Position numbers and translations under genes: made by a program. Of a stretch of DNA of 64,000 bases, positions 25,054 through 38,710 are shown one piece after another. The DNA is from Camarhynchus parvulus. Its lineage: Eukaryota; Chordata; Aves; Passeriformes; Thraupidae. Each line of letters opens with the position of its first letter. Position 1 is the first letter of the stretch. The notes beneath the pieces are model-generated. The model searched no databases. It was not told the origin of the DNA and saw only the letters and a list, made by a program, of their open reading frames with translations. The stretch covers positions 56,729,994-56,793,993 of the forward strand of contig NC_044571.1 of the NCBI RefSeq assembly GCF_901933205.1, written 5' to 3'.

Positions 25054-28000
25054 ACAGCTCCCCTCTTTCATGCAATCAAGTTATTCACCCAGAGAGAATA
25101 GAACTGGCTTAATTTCCCACTTTGGTATTACTAACTCCACAATATCTTTTAACTAAACCAAAAAGTTATTCTAGGCAAGGGCACATCTTAGCCTTTCTCA
25201 CTCAAACTGTGAGAATGCTCAATGCAAAGCTGAAGAATAATGTATTAAAAGTGAACTCAAGGGAAGCATCACTCTAGCTCAGTGGTTTGGGCATTCACCT
25301 AGATGAAACAGTACTTTGTCCAGGACTCTCTTCAAACAGCTGTTTCTGCATTTTACCTTTAGTGGTGTTTGGATAAATGCATTAACACTACAGAATAACA
25401 GGGAAGTCACTGCACAGTCAGTACCTCTGAGTCAGGCAACAGCAGAGTTGGGGGTTTTTTGTCAGGACTGTAGTACTTTCATTTAAACATCTAAATTCCA
25501 AACTCCACCTTATCATAAAAGAATTTGTGATTAAGTCTTGTGGATATTATTATTTGTCTACCTTAAAGGCAATACTTTTGCTTATATGATATCATCAATA
25601 TTGGCAGGCATTGTTGATCTTAAATGAGTTTGCAAGTACTCTGGGACTCTAGGGATCAGTTTCTGGTACTTAGAGCAGTAGGTTAGTTTATTTCCAAATT
25701 GAAGGCATTAAAGTTACTGTGCAAGTATTCAGAATGAGTAAAATCAACTGCATGAAATTTGATTTTTTTTAAAATGAATGTTTCTGGAAAGGTGCAAAAT
25801 TGGCACTGATATCCCAGCTGTACATCTGTACTAGTTGCCTTTTTGATGTTACTCAGAAGTTTTGAGTTGGGATGAACCTGCTGAGACTAACACTGTTAGT
25901 GAAAACAAATTACATCAACATAGTAATTCAATGCATCCTGCAGGCACTCTGTATGAACAAACTGTAAAATTATGGAACATGCATTTAAAGATCCAGTCTG
26001 TTGCTAGTATTTTCTGTCTTTTTGAGCAGGATGCAGGAAGGAAATCCTGTAGTATCATGAGATTTTAGAAACAGAGAATGAAAAAATGACTGTGATCATA
26101 TTGCATTTCTTTTTTTACTCTTTCTTATTATTGGACTGAATGTATAGACACACCAATTGTAAATGAAGAGTCAGGTAAACCCACTTTTTAAAAATCGCAA
26201 ACAGCTTTGAATTAATGTAACATTTTTAAGCTAGGTTGTCACTCTGTCTACCCAGTTTTCTATCTTTTATTTGTAAATATATTCCTATTTGGAAAGCAGT
26301 AATTTTTTCTAGATATAAGTGTCTAAGTACCTTTTTAAGTGAAGTGTACATTTATTTATGGCTAGAGAGACATGCTAAATTACCTGAATTTAATCAGGTA
26401 ATTAATATAACCCATTCTTCAGAAATGCCTTCTTATTTTTTCCAACTAAGTTTCATTCCCTTTGATTGGTAAAAAGCCAAGGGTGTCCCTACCTCCATTC
26501 TCTTTCTTTTGTACTTCAAAAAGAAAAGAAAATAAAGAAAATGAAAGGAAAACAGTTCTGATTTCACTTTAAAAGAAAATGAAGAGGAATTAAAATTTCA
26601 TCTTAATGTTAACATTATAACTGAAATGTTGATTAACTGATTAGTGGCTGATACAGTGAGCTAAGGTTTAGTTTCTCACCTGCTGCACTTTATTATATCT
26701 CCACAACAGTACCTCCACATCTCACCTCTGTGGCCAGCCAAGTGTAAACCTGTTGCCAGGCCCAAGGGCATGCTACACATGCCCAAAGTGCTAAGTGCTA
26801 AAGGGTCTTGTGCTCACATTATGCACTCTATGTGGTACCCATATACACATCTTCAGATTTGGTTCCATCAAATTTGCACCAAAATAAACTCTTATGCATT
26901 AAACCATGAAAGCTTTATGCACTCGTAAAATATCCCATTTTTGGTCCTGATGGAAATGGCTGTAGTACTTCCTATGGAGGAAACATGAACCAAGATGGGT
27001 CTTCCAATCTTCAACTCTTTCTTTCTCCTTTTGAAAATTCCCCCCTAGAAATACTTTCTGAAGACAGGATTGCAGATATGGGTCTCCTCTTGGTAATGTG
27101 AAAAGAGCACTGTTAAGTCTATCTTTAAGGCTCTGTTCACATCAAGAAAACTACTTTCTTTGATAATGACGTTATCAAATGCAGTTATTTATTTCATGAT
27201 ATGGAGCGCACTGCCTGGGGGATCATGAATAATTTATTGTCTGAGATTGAAAAGATATTTTTATGCTTGGGCCTTGTATTGGGAAGATGAAAATAGCTTT
27301 CCATTCTTTAAAGACTTCAAGAAGTTCTGAAAAATCAACAATTAAGTGAATTAGAGCAAGATTGTAGTTTTGGTTTTTTTTTTCTAGACAAATGTGGGTG
27401 GACAGAAATCTGGGGACACAAAAACCTTAGGTTATATATACTTCATTTTGACAATAAGACATTGAAGGTTACCCTTTCCCTTTCTTTTTTGCGGTTGGAT
27501 AAAGGGAATAAATGGGCTGTGCACACTGATGCTGCCCACAAATTGGCAGCCTGCAGAGTTCATCCAACAACAATGGAGGAAGAACCTTTACTTATAGTTG
27601 AATGGCAAAAATAATTTTCCCCACAGAAATTGGAAGAACTATCCACTCTCTGACTACCTACTGAGGTGACGTTGCTAGGACAAGATGTAAAGTCAAAAAG
27701 CTTCTCCCCTGAAGTTGTAAGCTCCTTCTCTGTCTTATTAGACTGTGAACACCATGTACATTTATAGTGCTGTATAAGTAATAAAGAAGACCTTAATAGA
27801 AGATTCCCATTAGCCATTTCAAACATGGAAACATACAGGGAGAGTAGATTCCTTAAAAAAACAAATTTTTTGATTTGGGAATTTCCTTTAAGAAGCTGTA
27901 TTACACAGTTATGGTTCTTTAAAACTTTAGGGAGGGTAGGAGAGGACCAGCAGCATGCAGTTTCTGACAAAATTGTGAAATATTAATTCTGGTAAATAGA

Positions 28001-28493
28001 CTTTGTTCTTCTATCTTGATATTGAACCTTTTGTGTGTTTTCCATTTCTGTATAGGTATTGTATTTGGCATTTCATCACTACGCAGGCAATGCATGAAGG
28101 GTGTTAAAAATATGGATCTGAGACAACTGCCAATGCAAAAATCATAGTTTTAAATTTAAATAATTGAGTCTATCATGAAGTTGCTAAGTAGAACATATGG
28201 TAATGAGCACTCATGCAAATGAACCAAGAGACTGGTTTAGAGCAAAGTAATGGAAATTGTTCATACTAGGGAGTCTCAAGTAGAAGGTATGCCATAGCTT
28301 TTTCTGCTTGAAAACTAACCCTTATGTCATATTGGATAAGACATTTTCTTTAACTGAAATACTGTGCTGCAATATAACTGCCTTTTAAAAAAGAATATTT
28401 TCAACTTTTTTTTAATTCTAAGCAGTAGAAAGAAAGTATAGAAAAAATAATAGCATTTTTAAGATCTGTTAAACTACTTGTACCAAAGCACTC

Positions 28494-28507
28494 AAAAAAA
28501 AAAAAAA
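28494..28507. repeat. Poly-A run followed by a G-rich run
   Basis: Fourteen A then GGAGGGGGG. Simple repeat; no adjoining retrocopy identified. Confidence 0.85.
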
Positions 28508-29104
28508 GGAGGGGGGTTCTAGCTGTAGGAGACTAAAAATATTCAAGTAGAAAAATATTAGCATGTATAAGATATAACCCTATGATTTTTTTTCAACTTA
28601 AATTACTTTGCCATATATTTACAGTTGGTACTAAGTGTTTCATCCCAGATTTCAGGTATTGAAAGAAACAAATTTCTGTATTTTCTTATTGGAATCAAGA
28701 GGAAATTCACAAAGTGTGCCACATCCTCTGTCAGGAAGCCTAGTATGAAGGAAAATTATTTTTTAACATAGTAGGGAAATTGTCCTGTGTTGTTCATTAT
28801 TCTGCAACTTTGCATTCTTAATGGATCAATCTTTTTTGTCATGTCCACGGCTGCTTTAGTGCAGAGTCAGTACTCCCAAATACCATCTTCCAAAGGGCTG
28901 CTCTCATCACAAAGTTTCTAGTGAAGTTAGGGTATTAAAAGGTATTAAAAGCATATGTTTGTAGCTTTCTAAAGAACAATCTCTTGTTCATCACAGTCGA
29001 AAAAATAGGGACATCTCTCTAGCTCAGTACTGTGGGTGTCCCTGAAAATGAGACAGATAACCATGCTGGGTTCTGCTTCTAGGATTTTCTAGATGTGTCA
29101 TTAG

Positions 29105-29178
29105 AAAACAAACAAACAGAAAAATAAACAAACAAAAAACCCAGCACCAACAAAGAAAGAAAACAGCAAAACAAAGAA
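29105..29178. repeat. (AAAC)n-like A/C-rich tract
   Basis: Interrupted AAAC and AAAAC units. It is the complement-strand counterpart of the T/G-rich tracts further right in the window. Confidence 0.75.
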
Positions 29179-30334
29179 AACAAGACTTTTTGGAGGGGAG
29201 ATCACCACCAAGCACTTTTTTACTAGTTAAATGCTCTTAGTGTAAGGAAAGTAGTAAACTGATCACCTTCCAGGACAAGACCTATTGGGTGAAGAGAGAG
29301 CATGAAGTATGATCTCTCTCCTTTATTCTTCTTTTTTTATTTTTGTTTTTTTTTCCTCTGTTCTGAATGAAAATGAATGTATGTGTGTGACCAATGTGTA
29401 TGAATCATGCCTGATGTGTGGTGTGCATGTTTTGTGCTAGCCTAGCAAGTTAAGCTTTTCCTAGGACTTAAGTAAATGAACACATATTCTAAGGATCCAT
29501 CCAGGCTCAGGTAAGTGTAGAGGCCAGGATGAAAATGCCTGAATGCAAAGAAGTTAATCTGGAAGTTACCATATCTTGAAAGGTTCTGGGGAATCACATG
29601 TTTGTATTTGCAATTCTAAATTCTATGTCATCCTAATTTTTTTTTTAATATACATCTCAGATTGTTCTATAAACATTTTTTGTTTAGCTACCTACAGGAA
29701 ATCTAGCTGTTTGGGAAAAGTGAATTTGTATCTTTATCATCTTATCATTATGCTGAATCTCTTACAGCCTTCACCCAGTTATTCTCTATCTGTGTGTGTG
29801 CATGTGTTTTTCTGCACTCATCTGAAATCAGTGGCTTTTACCAGGAGGTTTTGAGACAAACCAGCACTCTCTAGTACTTCTTTAAATTAAAGATAAAATT
29901 TGTCTAAAAGTGAAACCTTAAACTGTCTTTTGTGTTAGTTATCATATAAATTGTGTATAACATTTTTTTCTGAGGTTTTTTCCCCTGACTGTTGATGCCT
30001 CTTCTATTAAGTTACTGGCTCTACAGCAATGGTACTTCACTCAGAACACCATAAATGGACAAGGTTTGCATGATATTTCTAGACTGTGGCAATAGAATTA
30101 TAAGATTAGATTCACCCTTGTAATCTCTGCGTTCTGACAGTTTTTGCAGAACTCAGATTTGCTGGATGTGTTGAATTTAGCATCAAATTTCAGCATACAC
30201 TAGGGATAAAAATGATGATTAAGCAAGAAAGGGAAGAATACTGAGCACAGACCAATGCACAGGATGTGGAGGAACTACGATAGTAAGAAATGGATTCTTT
30301 GATGTAAAGACAATTAAAACCCTCCAGTGTAAAT

Positions 30335-30897
30335 TGTGGTGGATTGACCCTGGTCAGCAGCTAGGCAGCACACAGCTGCCTGCTCACTCCTTATCCTGAG
30401 CAGAGTGAGGAAGAGAATAGGAGGAACAAAAGTGGGAAAATGTATGGGTTGAGATAAAGATACTTTAATAAGCAAAGGAAAGAGGAAGGAAGAGAAAAAA
30501 AAAAAAAAGATGCAAAGCCAGTCATTTACCACCTCCCACAAATAGACCAGAGCCCATCCAGTCTCTGAGCAATGACTAGTACTCCTCACAAAAAAAACTT
30601 CCCCAAGGTTTTTATTGTTAAGTCTGATTCCATATGGCATGGAATATTCCTTTGGTCAATTCGCATCAGCTGTCCATATTGTGTCCATTCCCAAATCATT
30701 GGCCACCCTCAACCTACTCACTGAAAGGACAGAGTGGGAAATAGTCAATTGTGCAACATTTGCTCAGCAATAGTCAAATCACTGGTGTGTTATGAACACT
30801 GCTTTAGTCAAAAATCCAAACCATCAGGATTGGATCAGCATCATCAGGGCTGCAACAAAGGAAATTAACTCTATCCCAACAAGACCCAACCAGACCA
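30335..30897 (-). mobile_element. Degenerate solo LTR of an avian endogenous retrovirus (second family member)
   Basis: The block runs from TGTGGTGGATTGACC (30335) to ...CCAGACCA (30897), so it has TG...CA ends. Its sense strand is minus: a polyadenylation-type ATTAAA lies at about 30463-30468, followed by TATCTTTATCTCAACCC. At the opposite end AGTTAATTTCC follows GGGAT. These blocks also occur, in the same order, in the LTR at 4713-5316, together with the shared TTTGGTCA...CAGCTGTCC stretch (window about 30651-30675). The two elements are therefore related but diverged. An A-rich slippage run (about 30496-30510) sits inside it. No internal retroviral genes adjoin and no target duplication is visible. 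Confidence 0.7.
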
Positions 30898-32139
30898 AGG
30901 AAGTAAGCTGAAAAATGAAGAGGGAATAAGGGCTGAAGCCCACCTTTTCAGCCTTGTTATTTTGTTTGTTGCTTTCCTGTATGTTTGGTAGAACTTTCTA
31001 GTGTCAAAACAACATTTTAAAGAAAAAATTTATATTGACAATTATACATGGGGAAATGGAACAAACCCACAAAAATATCATAAAGTATGCTACATCACTT
31101 TCTAGTATTTCCCTCAATATCCATGACTATCACAAATAAGATCAGGTTTGATTTCTGATGGTTGACCATTGCTTCAGTGTCAGAATTAGCAAAAATGTTG
31201 TTCTGTGAGGTTATCCCACTTATATTGCTAATCAACTCTGGTGTGCTTATCAGCACTAAGGATCCCATGGCTCTGAGAGTATCTGTGAATGCTCTGTGGA
31301 TTTGGATCGGCTTCAAAAGTTAAAGTTGCTAGCTTTTTTTTTTTATTTTTAATAGGATTACCTTTACTGGTCTCTACAGGAGATTATCCAGAAAGTTGCA
31401 GGTATAGCCAAAGGACCACTTGGTTTAGATCTTATTACAGTTTGACCTATTTTAGATAAATCTGTTAAAACATTAATCTGGCTTTAAATTCTCCAGAGAT
31501 GTAATGTGTACAATATATTTTAAGGGCCAGGAGAAATCTACAAAAAATGTCTGCATAATCAGCAAAGACTTAGAACCTAGATGTATGCAAATTTATCTAA
31601 GCCTGATGTTAAATCTTAAGAAATATCCTTAGATTTTTTTCTTCTTTCTTTTTTATTATGATAATGGTAAAGAGCAATGGAATATGAAAAATTTATGAAA
31701 ATTTATGGGGCTTAATGTAATTGCTGTCATACTTGCAAGGTAAAAATATAAGAATCTCTGTAAAGATTTGAATTTAATTTGGAAAGAGAAGAGAAGAAAA
31801 TTTAGTTCATAAATTCAGGGAACTTTTTTCTTGTATTAATTATTTATTACCTGACATTCTTTTCTAGTCATGAAATTTAGGAAAGGTCAAAATTCCTGGT
31901 GAGATTTGGATCAATGCAGGAGGAAGAAAGATAATATAAAACCTGACTGAAATAAACTGAAATAGCAAAGAATGCTTGTCTAACTTCCATAAATAAATTT
32001 GCTCAATAACAAGTGCTTTTTCTACACCTTAAATCTTCTACAGTGAAATTCTGTCCCTGACTATCCCTTTCAAACATTTCTATTGAGGATTCTGCCCTCC
32101 TAAAGACTCAGCAAAAGAGAAATTTTGCCTTAATATCAG
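30898..32139. other. AT-rich unique DNA, no gene seen
   Basis: A minus-strand frame at 31095-31316 (73 codons, first true ATG internal) has a protein-like look but no splice context and no recognisable similarity. The rest is AT-rich with random short frames. An 11-bp tandem pair, with unit AAAATTTATGA, lies near 31687-31710. Confidence 0.45.
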
Positions 32140-32276
32140 CACCTGTTAGTGCAAATCCAGCATTTTGGACCAAAACACTGGTCAGACTTTGCTGAGAGCT
32201 GGTCCTGCTATGCCAGCTGCAGCCTCACGAGCCAAGAACTAGAAGATATTGATGTCTCAAACTGTCACAGGTCTGG
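32140..32276 (+). CDS. Candidate internal exon (unknown gene)
   Basis: A moderate acceptor (AAATTTTGCCTTAATATCAG) is followed by 137 bp open in one frame, ending in TCTGG|GTGAGT, a strong donor match. The frame starts in phase 0 and ends after two bases of a codon. Its product has protein-like composition, for example HFGPKHWSDFAESW followed later by SQELEDIDVSNCHRS. Local G+C is higher than in the flanks. I recognise no family. It could splice in frame to the downstream candidates at 41881-41892 or 43984-44029, but chance look-alikes of this quality are expected in 64 kb. Confidence 0.22.
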
Positions 32277-35179
32277 GTGAGTAAAGCAGATTGGCTCCAA
32301 AGACAAAGGATGAAGCTCCAATATTGAACATAGTGACAAAATCTGTTTGACTTCTGCAAGTCAGAATGATGATTTACAGGACTTCAACCTGGCAATTCCA
32401 CACCTACTCGTACCACAGAGTTAAAGGCAATTTTTAATAGATGTGTGCAGGAATAGGCATGCTGATGCTGTCAGGAAAGCTAAAAGAGAAAGGTTTATTG
32501 TATTCAGCATCTTTCCCCACCATTTGTTCCCCACCAAGATGTATTAACGATAACTACAATATTTTCACTTTTTGAAAAAATTATTTAATAACTGTTTTCT
32601 AGTTTAGAAAAACAAAGCCAAAAGTTAAAACAGGTCTACAAATTAATCAAAGAAAAATATAAGACTAATTTCAGACAGATATACTGTTGCAGGCCTTTTT
32701 TCTAGCTGTTAATGAAAACTCAGAACTGAGTAAACACTTCTAGCTTTTCCATTAATGCTTGTTTTTACACAGGCAAAATTCTTAATTTTTTCTGCAAAAT
32801 AGAAGTAAAATATTTCCATGACACAAAAGAAGGATGATAAGGGTAATTAAAATCAGTGAGTTGCTCTGAGATCTCACGTCTGTGAGCTTACATCATAACA
32901 GCTTTGAATTTTTACAATTAAGTGCATTGAAGATTGGATAAACTGGAAATCACCTAAGAACACACATTCTTTTAAGGTTCTCTGACTGATTTATTGTCCA
33001 AACAGGCCTGGATAAACCACAGGTAATCATATGGATGCTTATCCAAAGCAAAAAGAACACAGTAAGTTTGACCTGTGTTCTTTAGCCTTTGCATGAGATT
33101 TTTATGAACAGCACACTATACACAAGGACCTTAAAGCTAGTCACTTTAAAAAGGTCAGAGAAAACTTGTTTCTTGATACATATGGAGAAGGAGTTATCTG
33201 TCAAAATAATGGAACTGCAATGAATGATATCCACTGTGTATAACATTCTAAATCTGAAAAAAATATCTGATAGACTTTGCAAGTGATAGCCCAGTCCCCT
33301 TTATCTATGTATAGTGAGTAGGTTCACTAGACAAACATTGCCACTTTTGCAATTAAATGAGGCTTCTACTTCTCACAATAAATTAAATCAAAAATAGCCA
33401 AAGATAATATTTCAGTTTTAAATTTTTATATAAAATCAGAGCACTAAAAGACAACCTGGGGAAGGAGAATGAACACACTGCCTAATCATCTGACTTATCT
33501 CTCCTCTCTTTTGAGTAGTACGGTTCAACACTATCATGTTTTTTACTGAGTCACTCTCTTTGACTTATTGACATGGGTAGGATGAATTTTCTGGTTATAG
33601 TCCAGCATGTATATGTAACATACATATATATACATTTTTCTCTTTTATTTAGACTTCGACTTTTTGAAGGTGCAATTTTAAGAGTAACCATCTCAAAGCA
33701 TGTATCATGTACCATTTTATCTGTAAACATAGGTTCATCTGGTGTTTAGACTAGTTTCAATTGCTGGCACTGTTTCACCTTGGGAAAAGTGTTATAAATA
33801 GGTGAATTATTTAATACTGTAACTTACTCAGTGGTGCTGCCTGTTGACACTTCTGGTAGCATGGTTATTTTAGAATCGAAGATACTAATCTGAACTGATC
33901 TTGATTTTATTTAATGTTTCTCATTAACTGACCATTCAAAAGAAAATGTGAAAATTGCCTGTTTCAACAGTTCCTTTATAAAACAAACATGAACTTTGGG
34001 TTGCTATGCTACATCCAATACTATTCTTTGAAACTATGCTCTGGTTAATATCTGCACCTCTGAGGACTTGAAACACCTGCTGCTGGAAAAACCTAGCAAA
34101 TTTCTGTTGATTTCATACTGAAAGGTTGCATTCCAACTAGGACAGGGTGGATGTGTACACAACAAATCTTTTCTGCTCTTTTGTCCCCCAAAGTTAAATA
34201 CTATTTCCCATCAGCGTCTGTGTGACTTTGCGTCATTCTGTCTGTCTGCCTCAGATATCCTTGGATGCCACCTGTAAAATAAGAATATAAGTTTTGGAGT
34301 TTTTAAAAAGAGTTTTGGCATCTTAAAAATGGAAAATAAGATGTAAGTGCAAAGCACTGTTGTTTATCATCATGTATGAATATGAAATTCAGTCTGCTGC
34401 CTTATTTCTCCTTTTCACAATGCAAGAGGATTATAAATGTCAAATAGAGTTTTTTGTTAGTCATAATACAAGAATAACATGTTGTGCATAAAACTTTGTC
34501 AAATTAAAATATTATATGCTTCTTTTGGAAATACAGTCTATGTACACCTTAGACAGAAAATGCTTCACTACTTAGAGTCATTTTAGAACAAATGTCTTTG
34601 TCTATAATGTTTGTTTTCCCTGATGAATAGTTGAAGGTCACATTACTAAAAGCGTTAATAAATTACAATATTTATGTTAGGTAATTAAACCTGCCAGATA
34701 AAAAAAAAAAGAAAAAATAATCTTATACATTGGATTCTATCTTTTTTCTATCTCCCCTTAGGTAATTCAGGGAAAAGAATTTCAGAATTAAAAAGAAAAT
34801 AAACACAGATTTGTGTTTGCACTGAAAAAAAATCTTAATGAGTAAATATTTTTTCCAATTGTGTGTATGTAATATGACAAATGCATTTTTGCCCCCAAAC
34901 CATTGCAATTAAGAAATCTTGTTAATTCTACTTTTTTCTTTGGAAAAAACCTAAAACATCTGATGACATGGTAATTTTTTACCCTGATGTTGTGCCAAGC
35001 CATAACAGCCCTAAGCAGCCCTGCCTGGGATCCTGACTGATGCTTGGATTTCAGTTCAGGCATGGTGGAGGTGCGCCTGTTCTAAGCTCTGCCTCCAGGG
35101 TGGACCTTTAGATATGCTCTGTAACCTTGTACTCACACCTTCTTTTGGCCCAGACTCCTTGTGCTTCTGATGGAACAGA
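32277..35179. other. AT-rich unique DNA, no gene seen
   Basis: No supported exon or recognised repeat. Contents include short TA-rich runs (about 33610-33636) and an A-rich stretch near 34701-34720. Confidence 0.55.
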
Positions 35180-35600
35180 AAGGAGCTGTGAAGGGTCTGG
35201 AGCACAAGTCTTTGAGAGGTGGCTGAACTGGTTGTTTAGTCTGGAGAAGAGAAGGCTCAGAAGGAACCTCATCATTCTCTACAGCTACCTGAAAGAAAGT
35301 TGTAACAAGGCTTTTCTCCCAAGCAGCAAGAAATAGAGTGGGAGGGAATTACCTCAAGCTGCTCTAGGGGAGGTTTAGATTGCCTGTTAGGAAAAATTTC
35401 TTCACCAAAGTTGTCAATCCTTGGAGCAGGTTGCCCAGAGCAGTGGTTGACTCTCCATACCTGGAGGTTTTTAAAAGACATAATGATGTGCTTAGGGGTG
35501 TGCATGATTTAGTGGTGGGCTTTGCAGTGCTGGCTTAATGGTTGGACTTGATGATCTTAAAAGGTCTTTACCTACCTAAACACTTCTATGATTCTAAGAT
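35180..35600 (+). mobile_element. CR1 LINE 3' fragment
   Basis: The sequence follows the 3' end of avian CR1. GGTCTGGAGCACAAG comes first, then TTTAGTCTGGAGAAGAGAAG, a CTCTACAGCTACCTGAAAG block, GGGGAGGTTTAGATTG, AAAAATTTCTTCACC, GGTTGCCCAGAGCAGTGG, and TTGGACTTGATGATCTTAAA. It ends at the typical TTCTATGATTCTA terminus near 35597. CR1 is a non-LTR retrotransposon that usually leaves 5'-truncated copies. This one keeps only the end of the second open frame and the 3' UTR, has small deletions and encodes nothing intact. Confidence 0.92.
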
Positions 35601-38587
35601 CTTTCAGATAAAGTCCCCATCAGAGCCTTCAGTGAATGTGAAAATTGACTGTCACATGGGCTGTAGACTTCAAGCCACTCTTCTGAGAGCTTTTATTTGT
35701 CTGCAAGCATGTGACTACATGGGATTAGGTGTGGTTTTCCAGCTCTTAAATTGCTGCATCATATCAACCAGGCAAAGACTGAAGGACTGTACTCAGTGAA
35801 TGCTCAGTCTTTCTGCGCTGATGGAAATGTACCTTCCAGGTTTTTAATTCAAAATAGTATATATCAGGCATAGATTTATGATTTTAAAAGGCTGTAAACT
35901 ATCTATTGCCTCTAAAAGGGTCAGAATTTAGAGTAGCATGCAGTTGAGACAGACTATCTGAAACTACAGTTAGTTGTCCTTTTTTGACTGATTAAAATTT
36001 AGTTTTATTACATTACACTAATGCAAGTAACCTAAAAGCATCTTGGTATCTGTGCTTTTGAATAAAATTTCAAATCCATCCTGAAATCTTTAAACCATCA
36101 TCTTGCAGATCATGGATTTTCCATCTTCAATAGCTCTCAGGGTTTCAGTTTTCAACAGTCTTTACATAGTCTGTCTGCATTTCCAGTTTTACATTTCCAT
36201 TTTTTCATATTCATTTTCATTACAGACAATAGAATAGACTGATAAGCCTAGGTAACTTATGAATCAAGTGAATCTGCCCTCACCAATCCATGCCTCTTCA
36301 CCAAGAGGTACTGAGAATAAATGAAACCTTTGCCTTATTTCTCTCCACTTGTCCAGTCGCTCTTCCCCAAGCATGTAGCTCTGTATGGGGTTGCTGTGAC
36401 CTAAGTAAGGTTCCAGCACTTCACCGTGTTGAACTTCTTAAATTTGTTCTGCCTAAGCATTTGGAGATCCTTAGTTTGGGTTTCCTTTCTTCAGAATAGA
36501 ATTCTGCAGTGGACACTGACATTTGTTTTCCCATTTTATTGTGCAAGAAATTTACTGATTAAGCCAGAAATCTACCTCTTCACTCTGATTCCAAGACTCC
36601 ATGGCTTTTTGGTCAAGTAGGATGAAAAATTTCCTTTTTGCTTAACGTATACTGTTGAATTTTACCTCCTACCACATATATAGGAACTCATTCAAGCTAC
36701 TTTTAAAGCATTCAGTTTCAAGAAGGATCCTGGGTATTTGTGAGTTTTGCATTTGTAGGTCTTATTTTCTGTTTTTTCAGCTGGGCACTCCAACTTGATC
36801 CTGGAACATCCTTATAAATATGGAAAATGAAGATTTAACAGTTTGATTTGACAAGTGAGTATTTCTTGCCTTGGAACAAGGCAGTTACTGTTTCTGTGTA
36901 AGGAGCACGGTGTTTGCAATGGGGTTGGAATGGAAGCAGTGTATGCAGATTGTCTCATGAATATGCATTTTTCTCAGCACTTTCATCGAGATGCGTAATG
37001 TTTTGGTCAGTGTTGTCTTTATAATCATCTACAAGGACTTAATGTTCTCTATTCCATAATGACACAAAACTGCTTAAAGCTCCATAAATTCTTCTGTCAT
37101 TCCTGTTTTCCTGAGATGTTGTTGGCTGATTTCTGAGACCTTGCTGGCAAGCTCTATTTATTGTGAGCCTTCTTGATACTTGCTTGAAGACCTGAGTAAA
37201 GATTTGTGGTTTTGTAAATTACTGTGTTTGGAGTGTCTGTCATCACAGAATGTAAAACAGAACTGTAGTTTTAATGTGCTTTAACACTGGATCATCATGA
37301 GTCTCAGGGCACATACTTAGCCAGTCTTGTGCCAGGGAAGCACAAGGTGCAGCTGTATTTTGTCTGCAGTATCTGAAGACTCATTGTTAATGTAATATCT
37401 GTAACCACCTTTTTAATTTAATAGAAAAATTCACATTTACTCCAATTGAAATGACAATTTTGTCATTTTTGCCAACTTTGTTTATCTTGTGAGCCACACA
37501 ACTGCTCCTGTTGATTCCTGACCTCGTCCAAACCAAAAATAATAATAATGTGTATAGAAAATCCAATACAGCCATTCCATTTGAATGGCGTTTGCAGCTG
37601 CATTAAGCAATGACTATGGCACATGCTGTAATACACTACCATGAACTATATTTCCATATTAACTTAAAAGTAAAACTAATATTTTCAGAACAGAGATTAA
37701 CAGAGTATTATATCATCTTCTTTGCCTTTCTGCACTCTATGGGCAAAAATATAGAACCTTGCCTCCTCCAGGTGTCATCTTAATTCTGAACCTACAGAGT
37801 TATTTTAACACAAAGAGTCCCTTCTTTTTCTGTTGAATATAATGCCACCAGAATGTAATGCTTGTGTAGACTAGATATGGCAAAGCACTTAGTTGTGGTC
37901 TTGTTTTCTTTGCTTATCCATTTTTCTATTTGTTATGTTACAGATGAATGTTCGCTTTCATCTCTGTGGTAGAGTGACTTGGATACTTCTCTCAGCTTCA
38001 GGTGCCAGGGTGTATTGAAGTTTTTCCAAAAAACAGATGTTTGTACAAAGTAGCAGAGGGTGACTGATTGACATAAAGCTTATGTTGCCAAATTATAATG
38101 CTAGCAAATTATAGTGCTCCTATTGACTATACATTTTATTTATTTGCTATTTAAAACTGTGAACAAGTATGTTCTGAGAAATTCAACCAGTGGGTGATTA
38201 AAGAAAAATGTTTCTCGTGCTATGAACAAAGGAAAAAACTACAGTTTGGGCTTTTTCCCTCTTGCATTTTGATTTAAAGATAAGTAGAGTGAGGAAAAAC
38301 CTTCTTTGCAAATTGCATGTAAATCTCTGCTTTTCTTGAGAGGTGATGAAGGGGAATGAGATGGTGAAGTTGATTGTTTTCAACATGCCAGTTCAGGAAA
38401 TTTCTGTACTGAATTTCTGTGCTTTTTCTAGTCTCTTCAGCTTACTCAGGAGGGAAGATTCAAAAAACTGTAATACCTTCATTTGTGATAATTTTGTGGA
38501 TGATTATATGCTCTGAGTGACAATTACTTTACACCTATAACTTTGTCTTTTGCTAAGGACAATGAAAACTGCATTGCTGTATTTTTT

Positions 38588-38710
38588 AAGTGTTTTGGTT
38601 CGGTTTTTTTTGTTTGTTTGTTTGAGGGGGGTATCTTGGGTATTTTTTGTCTTTTTTTTTCCTTTGGTATGTGTTGGTTTGTGGGGTGTCTGTTTGCTAA
38701 TTTGGCTTTT
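38588..38710. repeat. T/G-rich low-complexity tract
   Basis: Interrupted runs of T with TTTG units, a G run and further T runs. It gives spurious open frames rich in F, V, L and C. Confidence 0.8.

Larger units (their letters stand above)
25054..30334. other. AT-rich unique DNA, no gene seen
   Basis: No supported exon or recognised transposon. It includes a 14-A run at 28494-28507 followed by a short G run, and an A/C-rich (AAAC)n-like tract at 29105-29178. A minus-strand frame of 136 codons (27560-27970) is long for AT-rich DNA, but it has random composition and no splice context. Confidence 0.5.

Noticed and set aside
27560..27970. 136-codon minus-strand frame
   Set aside because: Composition looks random, with no splice sites or recognisable motif; expected occasionally in 64 kb.
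29465..29510. Acceptor-like TTTTCCTAG followed 46 bp later by CAG|GTAAGTG
   Set aside because: The enclosed sequence has stops in all three frames; at best a non-coding exon, with no other support.
36781..36854. Strong acceptor followed by about 75 bp and GTGAGT
   Set aside because: Stops in all frames; no evidence beyond the splice-like pair.
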